Source of the DNA: Lumbricus rubellus | Taxonomy: Eukaryota; Annelida; Clitellata; Crassiclitellata; Lumbricidae | DNA length: 64,000 nucleotides | Assembly: GCA_945859605.1 (NCBI GenBank) | Contig: OX243817.1 | Span: 15,942,852-16,006,851 of the forward strand | Direction: 5' to 3' | In this document: one piece after another, positions 40,480-54,600 of the stretch | Layout: every line of letters starts with the position of its first letter | Numbering within the stretch: the stretch's first letter is position 1 | Position numbers and translations under genes: made by a program | Notes under the pieces: model-generated | Database searches by the model: none | Told to the model about the DNA's origin: nothing | What the model saw: the letters and a program-made list of their open reading frames with translations, nothing else

Positions 40480-40710
40480 AACAATTCTAGCTCAGTGTCA
40501 CTATTTCTTCTCTGTCTCAACAATCTGGTTCCCACTACTCTTCTAGAGAAAAGCTTTGATGTTTTGGATCCAATTATCACATCCATTATTAACTTTTCTT
40601 TGGTGAACCCAGGCTGAAAGGCGATGGATTGGGAAGTTAAAGCAGGGTACTGGGTCTGCAAATTGAAAGAGATGACCATCAGTTTTTTTAATACGTTTGA
40701 GATGTGGTCT
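40480..40710 (+). pseudogene. LINE RT fragment with possible internal inversion
   Basis: On + at 40,510-40,610 one reads PTTLLEKSFDVLDPIITSII, then NFSLVNPG, matching RT block 'PT.LLK...D.L.P.IT.IINLSL..G.FP'. Immediately after, the minus strand (about 40,618-40,710) reads LKRIKKTDGHLFQF then PVPCFNFPI, resembling the next RT block (LKK..LD...L.NYRPVSNLPF) in inverted orientation. Confidence 0.45.
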
Positions 40711-41802
40711 TTAACAGAGTAAAGGATTTTATAGATTGTAGGATCCAAAATTCTCTGACATTCTGAGAAATTATATTGAGCACAAGATTGTCAAGAAACA
40801 ATATCTTTATCTTACTTGTTTGGCCACTCATCTGATTTATTAATTGCTGATTTTAGGGTATATTGACTGCATATTTGTTTAATACTGTTCATGGTACTGT
40901 AGGCACTGCCAGATTTGTAGTTTTTTTCTAATTTAAATGCTACTGGTAGTTGACTGTATATATTTTGCAAACTTTCAATTATGGCCATACAGTTGATGAC
41001 ATTCTGTAATATTGTATATAACCTGTTATTGGTTGTTTTGTGACTGAGTTATAACATAATGTGACCTTTCAGGGCATGATGCGTCAGATTGACTTGTTGA
41101 GCAATGAATTTTTTAAGGCTCTGGGACAGTAAGGCTTAGAACAGAAATGTGTAATTATCGTGTGTAATAATAATTATAAGTAAATCACTTAACTATTTAC
41201 CGTACTGATAAAGAGACTGTACAGTGTACAAACCAAGTACTGTTAAAACAATATTTTAAAATTGTTAAAACATTACGTATCTCACTATAGCATAACATGA
41301 GAGTTGGGAGTCTCTCCTGTACGGCATATGGAATTACTCAAATGGGCATTTCCTTTCATCTGTTATGTTTTGAATGAATATATCTATGCAGTTTTGAGAC
41401 TGTTGTAACCCTTCAGGTCCCATGGTCACACTGCATGCTTCGTCGAACTATCAGGCATGATATTTAATTATTATTTGTATAAAAATAGTAATTTAGTAAT
41501 TGTATCGGAAGGTGCTGAGTTATACCAGGACATTTTAAAATTATTTTTAAAGATATGCTATGTATGGTGTTGTTTCTACTGCCTGATCTTACTGATCTTA
41601 AGATGAGGCACTGAGGCAGTATATTATTTCTTAGTTGATACAAAATGGTTATTTTCGAAATGAGCAAATGGATTTTTGTTTCGCTCTGACTCCAGCGATC
41701 GACACTACAGACTACTGAACAAAGCACTTAGATCTTGTTGTTACATTGGTGTGTGTGTTGGTGGGCAAAGTTTGTTTGTTTGTTTGTTTGTTTGTATGTG
41801 CA

Positions 41803-42009
41803 TTGTGCACTTGTTATAGCGCCCCTTCAAGCTCTCTCTACTCAGAGGCGCTCCCGATGCAGAGCGGACACTGCATCGGAGTTTCACGCCGAAGCGCTGA
41901 GCAATTGTAAGTGAAGGACTTGCCCAAGGTCCTTACGCGGGGAGGTGGATTCGAACCTCGGACCTTCCGGCTCCAAGGCAACGACGCCACCACTAGACCA
42001 CCGCGCCCC
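41803..42009 (-). mobile_element. tRNA-derived SINE, copy 3 (young)
   Basis: Reverse strand starts GGGGCGCGGTGGTCTAGTGG, containing the A box TGGTCTAGTGG, then the B box GGTTCGAATCC, the internal Pol III promoter of a tRNA-like head. Then come the body and a 3' simple-repeat tail (tgtttg)n on the + left side. About 95% identical by eye to copy 4. Confidence 0.93.
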
Positions 42010-45000
42010 ACAAAAGTTGCTTAAACCAATCTCTCAAATTGTCAAAGTGGCAAGGTCCTGTTACTAATGCTGCCAGGTATCGACAGCATGACTAAGTTTG
42101 TTATAAAAAGCAATTCTAGAAAGCCATTGGCTAAAGTACTTGAGCATTTGGATGTGTCAGTTGTGAATGCTGAATGTCAGCTGTCCGGTTGGGTTTGGTC
42201 ATCTTGGTCTAAATAGGTATATTGAAGTGGCACTAACTATATATAAATTTTGTGTTACTGTGAATTAGAATGCTCATTGTCTGATACTATTATTACTATT
42301 TGTATAACATTTTAGATTTAAAAAGTTAATTCTGAGAATGCGCAAGCACAGTTATTTATATTATTGTCAATATTGTTATTACTGAAAATAAAGACAAACA
42401 TGTGTTTTTATTTCTGTGTTATTTTTTTATTTATCACAGTCTCGTTGTGTGTATTGCTTATTGTTTAATGTGTATTGTTTAATGTGTATTGCTTATTGTT
42501 TAATGTGTATTGCTTATTGTTTGATGAAGCTGTTCTGCAGTTTGTCAGAACAGGAACGATGATATCTCATTGTAAAACAGATCTGTGCAGCCTTTTAAAC
42601 AAGTTTTTCCTTGTGTTTTGTACTTACGGATGACATGTATGCGTAGGAAAATTGCAGAAAACCATATATTACAATGGTTGCTTGTTTTCTAATTGATGCA
42701 TATATTGTACATTGATTTTGTATTCAATTATTGTTTGTTAATTGTATCAATGTATCATCTGCATAAATGACTCAGACTTAAAATCAAATTTAGATTGCTT
42801 TCAAAGTGCTAATTGCCTACCTTTCTTTTGATCTAAATGGTTGTACTTAATGTTGCTTCTGTCATATTTTGTCATAAGAGACCGTTTTTGTAGTTGACTA
42901 TTTTGTTTTTGTTTAGTTTATTTAAAAAATAAAATTATTCATTGTAATTTTAGCAATGACTATTGTCCATATGCTGGGTCACAACAGTGAATTATTATAA
43001 TAATAGTGAATATCTAATTATTGTCTTGGCATTCACAAACATTACCATGTTCTTTTTTGTTCATTAATTCCATGGAGAAATGCCATTTCAACATTCAATC
43101 CGACTGCAGTTTCAATTTCCGAATACTTTTGCTTAGTAGTCTGATATTTTTATAACCAAATTCATACTTTTCTACATAAGAATCTACAGACTGTTTCATA
43201 ATGAACTTATTGTATAAACTTGGACAACTGTGTTTAACTTGGACAATTTTGTTTATATTTCTGTATATTATAATGATTGTAAGATGTGAGATGCTACTAA
43301 ACTCCCATTCTGATATCAATTCGTGGCACCCACATGATATTATACCAAATTAAAACACATAAATTATGGTTAGAGGAGATTGACCTTGGTGCATGTGCAA
43401 TCGATGTGTACACATAATATTTTAAGTACATAATATGTTCTTATATTGATTTTATAATATGTCTTTGTTATGCTCCAAGGTCATTATATGTGACTTCGGC
43501 TGAAAGTACCATGTGTCAATTACTAAGTAGATCAACTGGAAAATAACCTTATCCCAAAGACCATGAACATTTTTTATCTATAAAATTTATGCATCTGCGT
43601 CACTCGCTCACTATGCTACAAATGGTATTATGCCATGTGATATAATGATTCAGACCAAATTCAAACTTTTGATTGCAATTTCCTGCCAAATGATATTTTG
43701 CATTTCTTTTTAAAAATGCATACATTTTGAACCAAATTTTTAGCCTCATTTCCATCAGTTATATAGGGTATGAAAGATGCAAATAAGACCATTCCCATTG
43801 CGATCAATTTTACTAGTTTATAATCACAGGTCATCTCGTATGTGCTGTAATGTACTTGACCTATAGTTTGTTTGAGGTTCATAACAACTTTGAGAGGTTT
43901 TTAAAAGGTTCCACATTGGGCGTGTATCAATTTATTGTCTTGATTCATAATTGTACGTGATCGTTTGGTTTTGGTTAAGTTGTTGGCAGGCACAAAGAAA
44001 TAAGATTAATCGTTGTTTGTGGATGCACTTGCACGAGTGACCATCCATGAAATACCATGCTCCTAGTGCCTACTAAGGCCTTCATTCTTTATTGTTGCAT
44101 GAACAAGTGAAGGCATGATGGAAAGTTAAAAACGATGTCTTTATGTGCTTGCAATTTAGCCGATTTGATGCTTTGACCTCAGGACTATGCTTTACTTTTA
44201 CACATACGTGCACATTTCTAGTGCTGCACTAAAACAGGCAGTTTGTCTGTGGTTAGTAGAGTAGTGCAGGCGTTAAAGGGTAGCGTTATGCAGACAAGTG
44301 CCATGTGTTCGAATTCCAGTGCATTGTTTTTAGTCATTAATTTATCAGTCGTTAGACCGATATATATTTTTTTAAAATCAGTTGTTGAATTCAGTTGGAA
44401 GTCGTGAATCGTCGTCGTTCAACAGCTGCTCAACTCGGTTGGCATTAAAGCTCTGAGAGAATTGAATATATCTGAACAGTGTGTATGATATACCTATACA
44501 TATTATGATAAATGATAGGTGGTGTTTTAAAGTGTACATACTGCTGCAAATTTATACTTTATTTCAAAACTTGAACTTTGAAGATCTATTTGTGTATATT
44601 TTATAAGCAATAATTGTCTGAGTTCTTTAAACATTCTATTAAAAACAGAATTTTCCAACATTGGTCTTCTATCATTATCATTATTATTTTAGGTCTTAAT
44701 AGAAATCATATTAAAGACTGACACAATGCTCCCATTCCATCCTAGATACGAGGAAGTGGCATAATGCATCTACAAGTTCTTCATTTTCAAGGTTGCCAAA
44801 TGTCTTGATCATTCCTGATTGCAATGTATTTATTGAAAATCGTGTACTGCTGCTTATAGTTGCCACCAGTTTCATCAAATAGCTTACAATAAAAGCAAGC
44901 AAGATGGAACTTTAAAAGAGTGGTGGTTACCTACCAACCAGTTTGGCAAAAGTCTTCTGTAGCTCAAGAAGTCAAACTGCTATCATCATCATTACTATAA

Positions 45001-45621
45001 TTTGTTTGGTTAAAAAATTAAGAAAAAACATTATTGACTACAAAATTTGTTTTAATCTGTTGTTCATTCACATGCAAAGGTTACAGAATCACATCATTAG
45101 GAAAGTCTGCAAACTAATTCAGTCGTAGCCTCAACTGCACTGCATCACTGTCACGTAACAGCTTTGATGTCTAACAGTTCATATACATTTAAGAAGAAAT
45201 GCAAACTTATCAGCAATTAACATTTTTTGAAAACGTATTAAAATTGTAATTATTTAAATTTCTAGAAAACAATGTAAAGTAACTATGGCTGATACAAGTT
45301 GAAGTTTAAAAAGTGTTAAGGAATAGAATATATTTTTTTACACATATCTAATAAGAATCTTTATCATGACAACATCTCTAATCACCTAGTGTATCACTAC
45401 CCAGTCATTCAACAACTTCAAATCTGTCATAGCTAGCCGTAATAAAAAGACAGCCAAATGCAGTAGATAAGGTTCTGTGTAAACCATGTACAAAAGATAT
45501 TATTAAATAACAACTATAACACTAGTTAGACATAAAAAACATCAAATTCATGCCAATCATCAATTCTCAAATTTTTAAAATCTGTGTTCCAATACCAAGT
45601 TAGGAAATGAGACTTGGCACA
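42010..45621. other. Intergenic between convergent CP2 and intersectin genes
   Basis: AT-rich, no gene recognised. No DH, PH or C2-like coding segments are visible downstream of the intersectin stop. A tandem (attgcttattgtttaatgtgt)-type array lies at 42,448-42,526. Confidence 0.5.
42448..42526. repeat. Short tandem array (TGTGTATTGCTTATTGTTTA-type)
   Basis: About three units differing by one missing segment. Confidence 0.8.
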
Positions 45622-48600
45622 CTATTCAGGTGGAATTTCGGTTAGAGGTCCAACAAAGTTGGCTGGAAAGATTCCAATTTTCCCCGCAAGTTCACCTTTC
45701 CACCATTCGCAGTGTTCCTTTGAGACAATGCTAATGTTGTCACCTTTGAGGAAAGTCAGTTCATCGTCACACTGCGCTTGGTAGTCATACAACGCCTGCA
45801 TCTTCTCGACTACAATTGAAAACAAATTGAACAACAACACAGTTTTACGATGTAGCCTACAACAATCATTAATCTAAGAAACTGATCAGATTATTCGAAA
45901 AATAAGCTCATAAGTCAAACAATGTCATTTTGCAAAAGCAGGCCAAATATGACTGTTTTTTTTATGATACCTGAAGTTCCACAGATCCAAACACACTTGT
46001 CTCCTTGATACTAAGAAGCACAAAAAAATTCTGAATACTAAAATTTTAAAGATCAAATAAATTTCAACAGTTCCAACATTGGCATCTCAAACATCAACAC
46101 TGCAATTTCATTGATGGCCAATTTCTAATACATGATATTTCACTATGGCATCTGATATTTGATTCCATAATATAAATGTTATTATATCAATTAAACTATT
46201 TTTTGGTGCATGTCTTGTAGAAACTATAGCAACCTAAAAGTACATCGGCTTTGAAAAGCATATAGAAAGCATATGCTTCCAATCTAGACAGTTAATGTAT
46301 GCTCTTGCGCATGATGATGACACACGGCCTCGCATGATGTTGTGCGAATGACACTGTGGTCCGCATTTTATACTAAGGATAAAGTGGAAGAACTGAGGAA
46401 CAGTGACTACCTCCAGGGTCAGTGACGCCTTCACCCGAAGCAACTCTTGAACCAGGTGGTTTCATTTCCTGTCAAAGAGAAATTATTCCAGTGATGCATC
46501 AATTCAAACACAGCAATCAATACAGCTTTACATGACACTTGCTTCTACGCATTTATACATTAAACACTTCTAAGTAAAGAAGCATCAAGTTAAAACTGTA
46601 ACATCAAAGTCAATCAAAACAGTAAATACATGTATAATTGTATTATTTACTGAGAATTCGCTAAATATTGTATATGTCATCAATCAAAACAGTAAACACA
46701 TATGCCTAGATAAAGACTGTTCTAGAAGCACAACCAATGCACTAGAGGGCATGGTGTGCTTGCAACAATATTTGGAAGTGAGGAACCAAATGATCCACAT
46801 GGGCAGCTAAGCATAGCACAATAACAGGGTAATCTAACGCTTCAGCAGTCTAAATTATTCGCAATTGCATGGGTTTTAGCATTGGTCACAAGTTGAGTTG
46901 ACAAAAAGAATTCTTGCAAAATAGAAGTTGGATTGATGAAAATAATTGTTACTTAAATAGAAGTTAGATCGATGAAAAGATTCTTGCGTGAAATTGGAGC
47001 TTTATTGATGAACACTAATATAGGAGTTGGATTGATAAAAATAGTTGATGTTCGCAGTTGGATTGATGAAACAAATTCTTGCCAAAATAGAAGCTGGATT
47101 GATGAGAAGGATTCGTGCTGAAGTAGAAGTCCGATTGATAAAAAATAATATTCTATGCTAAGTGAATAATTTAGAACGCCAAAGCAATAAGATTACACCT
47201 AACTGTCAAGAAAACAGCCTGAACAGCTTCCTTGTGCATTACGGGACAAAGCCGATAAATGACGCCCAGCTACAATTCAGTTCAGGCTTTAGTTTCACAG
47301 TATAGCATTGTGTACTTGCTGACGCTCGCAAAGACACAGCATTACAACATGGCTCAGTGCTATAGCAATGAATGCAAAGACAGTAAGATGTCAAGAGAGC
47401 AGATTCAACCAACCAAAGCGCCTTTCAGAGTGGGTGAACCACTGCAGCTGCCCGTGTTATCAACAGATGACCGAGAACCACCTCCCTGGCCAAGAAGTTT
47501 CACATAGTTGGCAGGGAACCAGCCTATTCTTCGTTTCTGACCACGAACCTGCAAACACAAAAACAGTTAATCAGATCAACATCAAGTTTATTAGATTGAA
47601 CAGATTTTTCTTTTCCATTCATGACAAAGTAAAGTAGTTCGACATGCTGCTGTTATATTTAGCTGATGATTAATTTGCATCATGACATAACAACAGAAGT
47701 AAATTTAACAAAATGGCTATTTGATACAACAAATGGTTTAAACTCTGGCCATGTTGTGGTATAAATAATACTTACTGTATTTTCGTGCATATAACACATG
47801 GGCTATACAAAGTTTTACAGGCACACACCCTAGCCGTGTGGCATATTCATGGGCATGTTCTATAAATTCAATTTTACACAAACAAATATTGCGCCAGATT
47901 AGTTTCAGGTCATGGTCAGAAACTGCTGGAAAAAGATTTTCACATGCAATATGGAGGCATGGACATCAACAAAATTAAAACGAAATGAAGTTCGGCATCA
48001 GTATTAGTATTCGTCTGTTACTAAAATTATCATCAGAATATCAGTCAATACGACAAGCTGCAGAAATTGAATGATGAAAGAATTATGACATGACCTTTAA
48101 TAAAAAAAAGTGAAGTATTACTGTATATAAATTGTAATTGGTTGCAACTGCTATCTTGTGCAACAATGTGATGGCTGTTTTCTAATACCACTTAATAATA
48201 CCACTGTCATTTTATCAGACAGAAGAAGGTCATTGAAATCGTAATGTCATAAATTATCATAGAGCAGTGCTGTCCAACGTGCGGCCCGCGGGCCGCATGC
48301 GGCCCGCCGAGTGATTTCAAGTGGCCCGCCAGAGCATAGGAAATTCCTCTAGGCCTACTGTGTATAAAGTTAAACTGAAGTAAAGAACAAATCCTAGTCG
48401 AATTTAACGGTTTTATTTCCCCGATAATTTTAATGGTTTCTGAGGTTTGGAAAGCCAATTCGACAACTATATATATATATATATATATATAGTAGGCCTA
48501 TCTTCTTTCTATTTCGTGGTTAGGCTGCCGTAGTCCATAAAATAGTTTTAACAAATTTAGTAAATTTTTTGCCGTTGCTTCTGAGCTTAGGCTATCATTG

Positions 48601-51600
48601 CGGCCCTCGGCTTCAAGATTATTGCTTCTGCGGCCCACGGGGCCAAAAAGGTTGGACAGCACTGTCATAGAGCAATAGCTATACCTAGGGTAAAGCTACA
48701 GGTACTTGTCTCAATTACTGTACATCTGAAGTGACACTCCCTAACATGGTGAACTAATTAGTCCCTTCTCTGTATGAGGACTCATTGAGGAGCCACCTGG
48801 CTGAGTAAACCATGAAACAATTCACCTGAAGCTCTCCTTCCCACCATCCAGTGTCTGTCTTCTTGCGGACCTGAATCAATTGACCTGGTTGCAAGGTCAG
48901 TTGCTCTGACCCAGTTGCATCGTAGGCTGCTATCACGGTCGCAATTTCTGTAAAGCAAGTGATTCAAAAACAGGAAGAACCTTGACATTTGCTGGACGAA
49001 ACTTTAGACATATATCTGCACACCATCTTCCCATTTGAACGATGTCATAGATTAAAACGAGGTGCAGGTTGACTCTAACTGTGGCACATGTATAACCCAG
49101 TTCTGGGTTAGACCTGTTGCACTCTCAGTTAATGAACAACTAACTACTTTAGCAGAGAGATGTATAAACAGATCTAGAAAGAATGAAAACTTGCAAATAG
49201 GAGGGGACATTCCACTTCGTTTTTCTGCTAATTGGAACTTCTGGTTCCACGTGCTAGCATCTCAAATAGGCAGCATTGCACTCTCTCAATTCACATGGAA
49301 TGGACTCTCTAGAAATAATGCCAATACATTTTACAAGTTGCTAACATCCAATTTATATTGCTTTGGTTGCGCTTCAGAGTGGATATCTTGAAGAGGTGCC
49401 ATACACATTTTGTAAATGAATGTATGTATGTATGTATGTGCACTTGTTATAGCGCCCCTTCAAGCTCTCTACTCATGCAGATGCATGTCCGATGCAGAGC
49501 GGACACTGCATCGGAGTTTCACGCCGAAGCGCTGAGCAATTGTAAGTGAAGGACTTGCCCAAGGTCCTTACGCAGGGAGGTGGATTCGAACCTCGGACCT
49601 TCCGGCTCCAAGGCAATGACGCCACCACTAGACCACCGCACCCCACTATGAATATGATAGAGTTTTGGCAAAAGTGATCCTTTTATGCGGGACAAAGAGT
49701 TCATTTTGCTTTTAAGAGTGGAGAGGTTAGAGAGAAGCTGTAGAGATCTATGAGAGCAAGCAAGTGGTTCATAAATAGCATAACAGACAAACCTGGTTTC
49801 TTGACTGTTGACAACTTCTGACTGGTCTGCAAAAACAAACATCATTTTATTGAAATTCCTTAAAGACAGAGCAACTTTCCAAGTCTTCCTAAAATACAGA
49901 TAAAATCTGGTTTCACAAATCACAAATGTTTCACAAGTGAAACTGTAGTCACATTTATTTTATTCATACACATCCCATGGAGCATAAGAAACACACTTGT
50001 AGTGTTCATTTTATAGGCTTTAACCCGTTCCCGCCGGATTGGGGCCGTACGGCCCCGAAACGGGAGACGTTGAAACAGGCTATAAGCTATTTATAAATCC
50101 GTGTGTACAAAAAATCAGGGTTGAAGTCCGAAAAATTCCTCACAATTCGATGTATTTTTTGTTAACAAAAGTTATATATTGGAGTCCCAAAAAAAGTTTG
50201 AAGTGAGGGATAAAATTGTCCTGAGTTCCGAAATATTTTAGGTGTGTCATGAATGGTTTTGACGATGATTTTTCATCTTTTGACGATCAATTCGTCCGAG
50301 ATTTGAAGATGCCGGTGTACGGACAGCATGTGGAACGTAAACAGTTTCGATTTTTGCCCAGTCTGATACCGAGTCTTGTCGTTCGGACTCCGCATTGCTA
50401 AATAATGCCGAAGTCGGAGAGATATGTTTATCGTGACTGTTTTGCCCTTTGGAATTCTAAAGTCGCTATATAAATGAATATTTCTTCAAAGTAAAACATG
50501 GATTTATAGCCAGACATTTGCTGATTCGGGAAATATATACTTTATTATGACTTCTCGTACAAATTTTTTGAATTGCTGTCCTTATGATTCATTGCCGATA
50601 TGTGTATTGGTGACTGTTTTACCATTTGGGATTATAATGCGGCGTAATGCCGCTATATAAATTAACCATTGCTCACGATATGAAATCTGGATTATATAGC
50701 CAAAAGACTACTGGTTCAGAAAATATATAGTTTTGTATGCTTATTTGTTACCAATATTGGACTGTTGGCCTTCAAATGCTGTGTAAAATGCTTATCGATG
50801 ACTGTTTTGACCTTTGGCATGTAGAAGGCGCTATATAAATGAATAGTTCTTCACCGTGAAATATGCAATTTAATTGCCTTAAGTTTGCTGATTCAGAAAA
50901 TATATACTTTATTATGCTTAAGTGTGACCACTGATGCAGTATTGTTATTCTAGTATAGGTACCAATAATTTCATAGATATCCCAAAAACAATTCAGGCGG
51001 GATTGGGTTAAGCCAGCACCCTGGGTCAATTGAAATTCTAGACATGAGTTCCGTTCCTTTCCATGAATTTCACATTTCAGTAATTATCTAAACTATTACC
51101 AAATGCCGTCAGTAATCCAGTTTTACAAATCCGTCCACAACCTGTTTACTGCCCAGTGCCTACCCAAACCATGTTAACCACTGTACACACATGAAGCTGG
51201 CAGCACTTACGCAAGGTTCTTAAGATGTGATGCGCTATGTCTCTTGATACTACACACACAAAAGAAGCAACCAGGAACTTCGATCAAACAATATTATCAA
51301 CTGACTTTCAAGGAAATCCAGAACCACTCTTCCCTCAAGCAACTGCTACTGAAAATTGCTAGAATCCATAGCTAAAGAAAACTGCTAGTTCTAATTGTTA
51401 GTTCCAACATTTGCCAGCACAGAGAAATCTGCAAGTCTCAGTAAAGCACGATGGTTATGGTTATGGATAAAGCAAGCGAAGATGTTCACCAACCTCTGTA
51501 GTGTCCTTCTGTGCGCTGACTGCTTGTGGCATTTCCATTTTCTTGACGAAAGTGGCCGGAAAGATTCCTGACCGACCGTCAATCTGACCAGTCCACCACT

Positions 51601-54600
51601 CTCCGTCACTCTTCACAACCGTTATAGTATCGCCTTGATTGAAGATCAAGTCACCAGCTTCATCCGAATTGTACGCATATGTGGCCACGTATGGTTCTGC
51701 AGAACAAAGAAATTAATAAAAAGTCTAATGAAAAAATAATCATAGATAATGAGCTACTGAACCGATTCATGTTTGCTGTGGAAAAGCTGTTTCACTGTCA
51801 ACATTGAGCCGCTGTGCCAGTGTAGTCGGTTACGTTCGATGCTTCGTTAAGTGTTCACAAAGTTAATTGCATGGATGCTATCACTTTCTGCACAGGTATG
51901 ACTTATCAGTAGTTTATTCTCTTGCACAACAGTTGTCCATTGGTAGTGAATGACAGAGAGAATAAAAATGCATAGAATGGATGAGCCATGATGATGAACA
52001 TGAACTGGATGTTGTAAAGGAGGGCAGAACTATATATATACTACATATTAGATGCTGTTATGCGGACATACCTCCAGCAGCCTCTGATTGTTGCTCTCCA
52101 GTAGTAGTAGCAGGCGAAGGGGTAACTTCTGTGACTGGTACTTCTGCCACAGCAGTCACAGCCACTGAGGAAGCCACAGGTGCACTAGAATCACTAGAGA
52201 ATAATAATATGCATAATGCATCATAATGACGATCAGTTGCAATTAACTAATGTTAATGTTAAGAGGCAGATACCTAAATGTATGAAGTGTTAGCAACTTC
52301 CTTACCTCAGTTCTATGCCTTGCTGTCTCATCCTAACATTATATATAGTGTACAGATGAAACTCATTTTACAGTTAGGCTCTCAACTGGAAACCATTGGA
52401 ACTGATAGCCTAATACAGTGATGGGCACAGTTTTTTTTTCGAGGGCCACATTTTTTTCGGGGGGAATGGGCGCGGGCCGCAAAGGAATGTTCCAATAGGA
52501 AATTGAAACTTATCTATAGTGAACAAAGTCATTCTGCACACTAGTTCAATAAAGTGTGTACAGTCACAATAGTTTGAATAGTGACTGAATCTATTCAATC
52601 GGCAATGTACTGAATGTTGTCGTAACGCGGTGAGTAGCTGTTAATACTTGTTCGTAGCTGACATATCAAGTGGTCTTGAGTAAGTCTATTTCGCAATTTG
52701 TTCTTGACAACATTCATCTGTGAGAACAACTGTTCGCAGCAGTAAGTACTCCCAACCATACATAGCAGCTTGTTAGCAGCAGTCTTAAGTGTTGGATATG
52801 AGTACTGATTAACAGTCTGCCAAAATTCGGCTGGATTCACAATTGCATGAGATCGGGCAAGTTCATCGTCACTTTGAATCTCCAATATTTCTAACTGTGC
52901 TTTACTGACATCATTGACGATAGAGTCAGTGAAGTCGTTCGGATCAAACGTGAATGGATTTCTGAAAAAGTGAAAGTGTACTTTCATATCGTTACACTCA
53001 CGAAATCGTAGTTGAAACTCTTGCAACAGATTGTCTACCTCCGCAACGAAGTCACACTGTTCAGGATACGCTCCTTCTGCTTGCATTATTTCGCCAAGAC
53101 AAGGGAAATGTGTCCAGTTCATCGCAGACAAGTGTGTTTTGAACAATGTCAATTTACTCTTAAATGCATCAATTGTAAAGATCATGTCTGACAAACATTT
53201 CATCTGTCCTTGCAGTTTCAAATTCAAGTCATTTAGGTGTTTGGTGATGTCAGTCAAGAACGCAAGTTTTGTTAACCAACTGTGATCACACAATACTTCA
53301 TGTTCTCTGTTAATATCATGGAGAAAAGCAAGTATCTCAGTTCTCAGGTTAAAGAAGCGTTTCAGCACATTTCCACGTGAGAGCCATCTGACGTTATTGT
53401 GATAAGTGAGGTCATCAAAGTTTTTATCCTCGATTTCTGAGATAAATTCTCGAAACTGTCTGTGACGCAAAGGTGACGCTCTAATGAAGTTAACAATGTT
53501 AACAACTTCTTTGAAGACTTCTGCAAACCCAAGTTTACCGGCACAAAGATTTTCTTGGTGAATTACGCAATGATAAGACAAAAATGCAGGAAATTTGTCG
53601 TCTGCACGCAGAAGACCAATTAAACCGTTGTGTGAACCCATCATGGATGGAGCACCATCTGTTGCAACGGAAACAAGTTTCTCCGGTGGGATATCAAAAC
53701 GATTCAATAAAGAAATTAATGCATGATAAACGTCTTGTCCACGTGTTGTCGACAACAATGGCTCCAAATTCAGAAACTCGTCCTTTGTGCAGCCGTCTGA
53801 AAAAACCATTCTTATAAATACTGCTAGCTGTGCAATATCGGTAATGTCACAAGATTCATCAAGACATAAGCTGTAAAATTGGCACCTTGTTATGTCTTCT
53901 TTCAGTTGAGCTTCTATGTCCACATTTATTTCATCGGCTCTGCGTGTTATGCAGCGCCTGCTAAGAGAAACTGCGTTGAATTCAACACGAACTCTATCTT
54001 GTATTTTCTTATCGTCACTGAACAAAGTAGACGTAACTTCAGAAAAACATTCCTTAAGAACATCAACGTCCGAAAAAGGCTTCTTATGTTTACACAATGT
54101 CCATGCAACTTTCAGCGACGCAACATATGCCTTCTTCTGTACAGTCTGTGCTTTACTGAAAATTGTCTGCTGTCGACTGAGCTCACTTTTGAGGAAATCA
54201 ACGCGCTTCTGCCGCTCGGTAGACTTCGCAGGATATTTCCTATTGTACTCAACATGTCTGGACTCGTAATGGCGCTTAACGTTGTATTCCTTGTTCACTG
54301 TTATCGATTCCTTGCAGATTAAACATATACTACCGGAGCCTTGTAATGTTGTGTTTGGTGTAACGAAATAATCTAACAACCATGCGTCGTGAAATCAGTG
54401 CCGGATTAACTTTTTAGAGGCCTGGCGCAAACAATGCAACAAAACTAAAGTAGGCCCTCTATCCAATCAAATTATCAAAAAATGGGGGGGGGGAATTAAT
54501 TATATAGAAAAACATACTTTAATAATTTATGAACACAAAATGAAGCTGTGATAGGATCATAGGAGTAGTATGTAGTAGTAGTACTGTAGAAGGCCTGTTT

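Noticed and set aside
41803..42009. tRNA gene
   Set aside because: A and B boxes belong to a SINE head; the body and repeat tail follow directly and the same unit recurs elsewhere.
44711..44902. Minus-strand frame downstream of the intersectin stop, tested as a possible GEF exon
   Set aside because: No DH, PH or C2 features and no supporting splice sites.
53879..54322. 147-codon plus-strand frame
   Set aside because: Antisense shadow of the hAT transposase.
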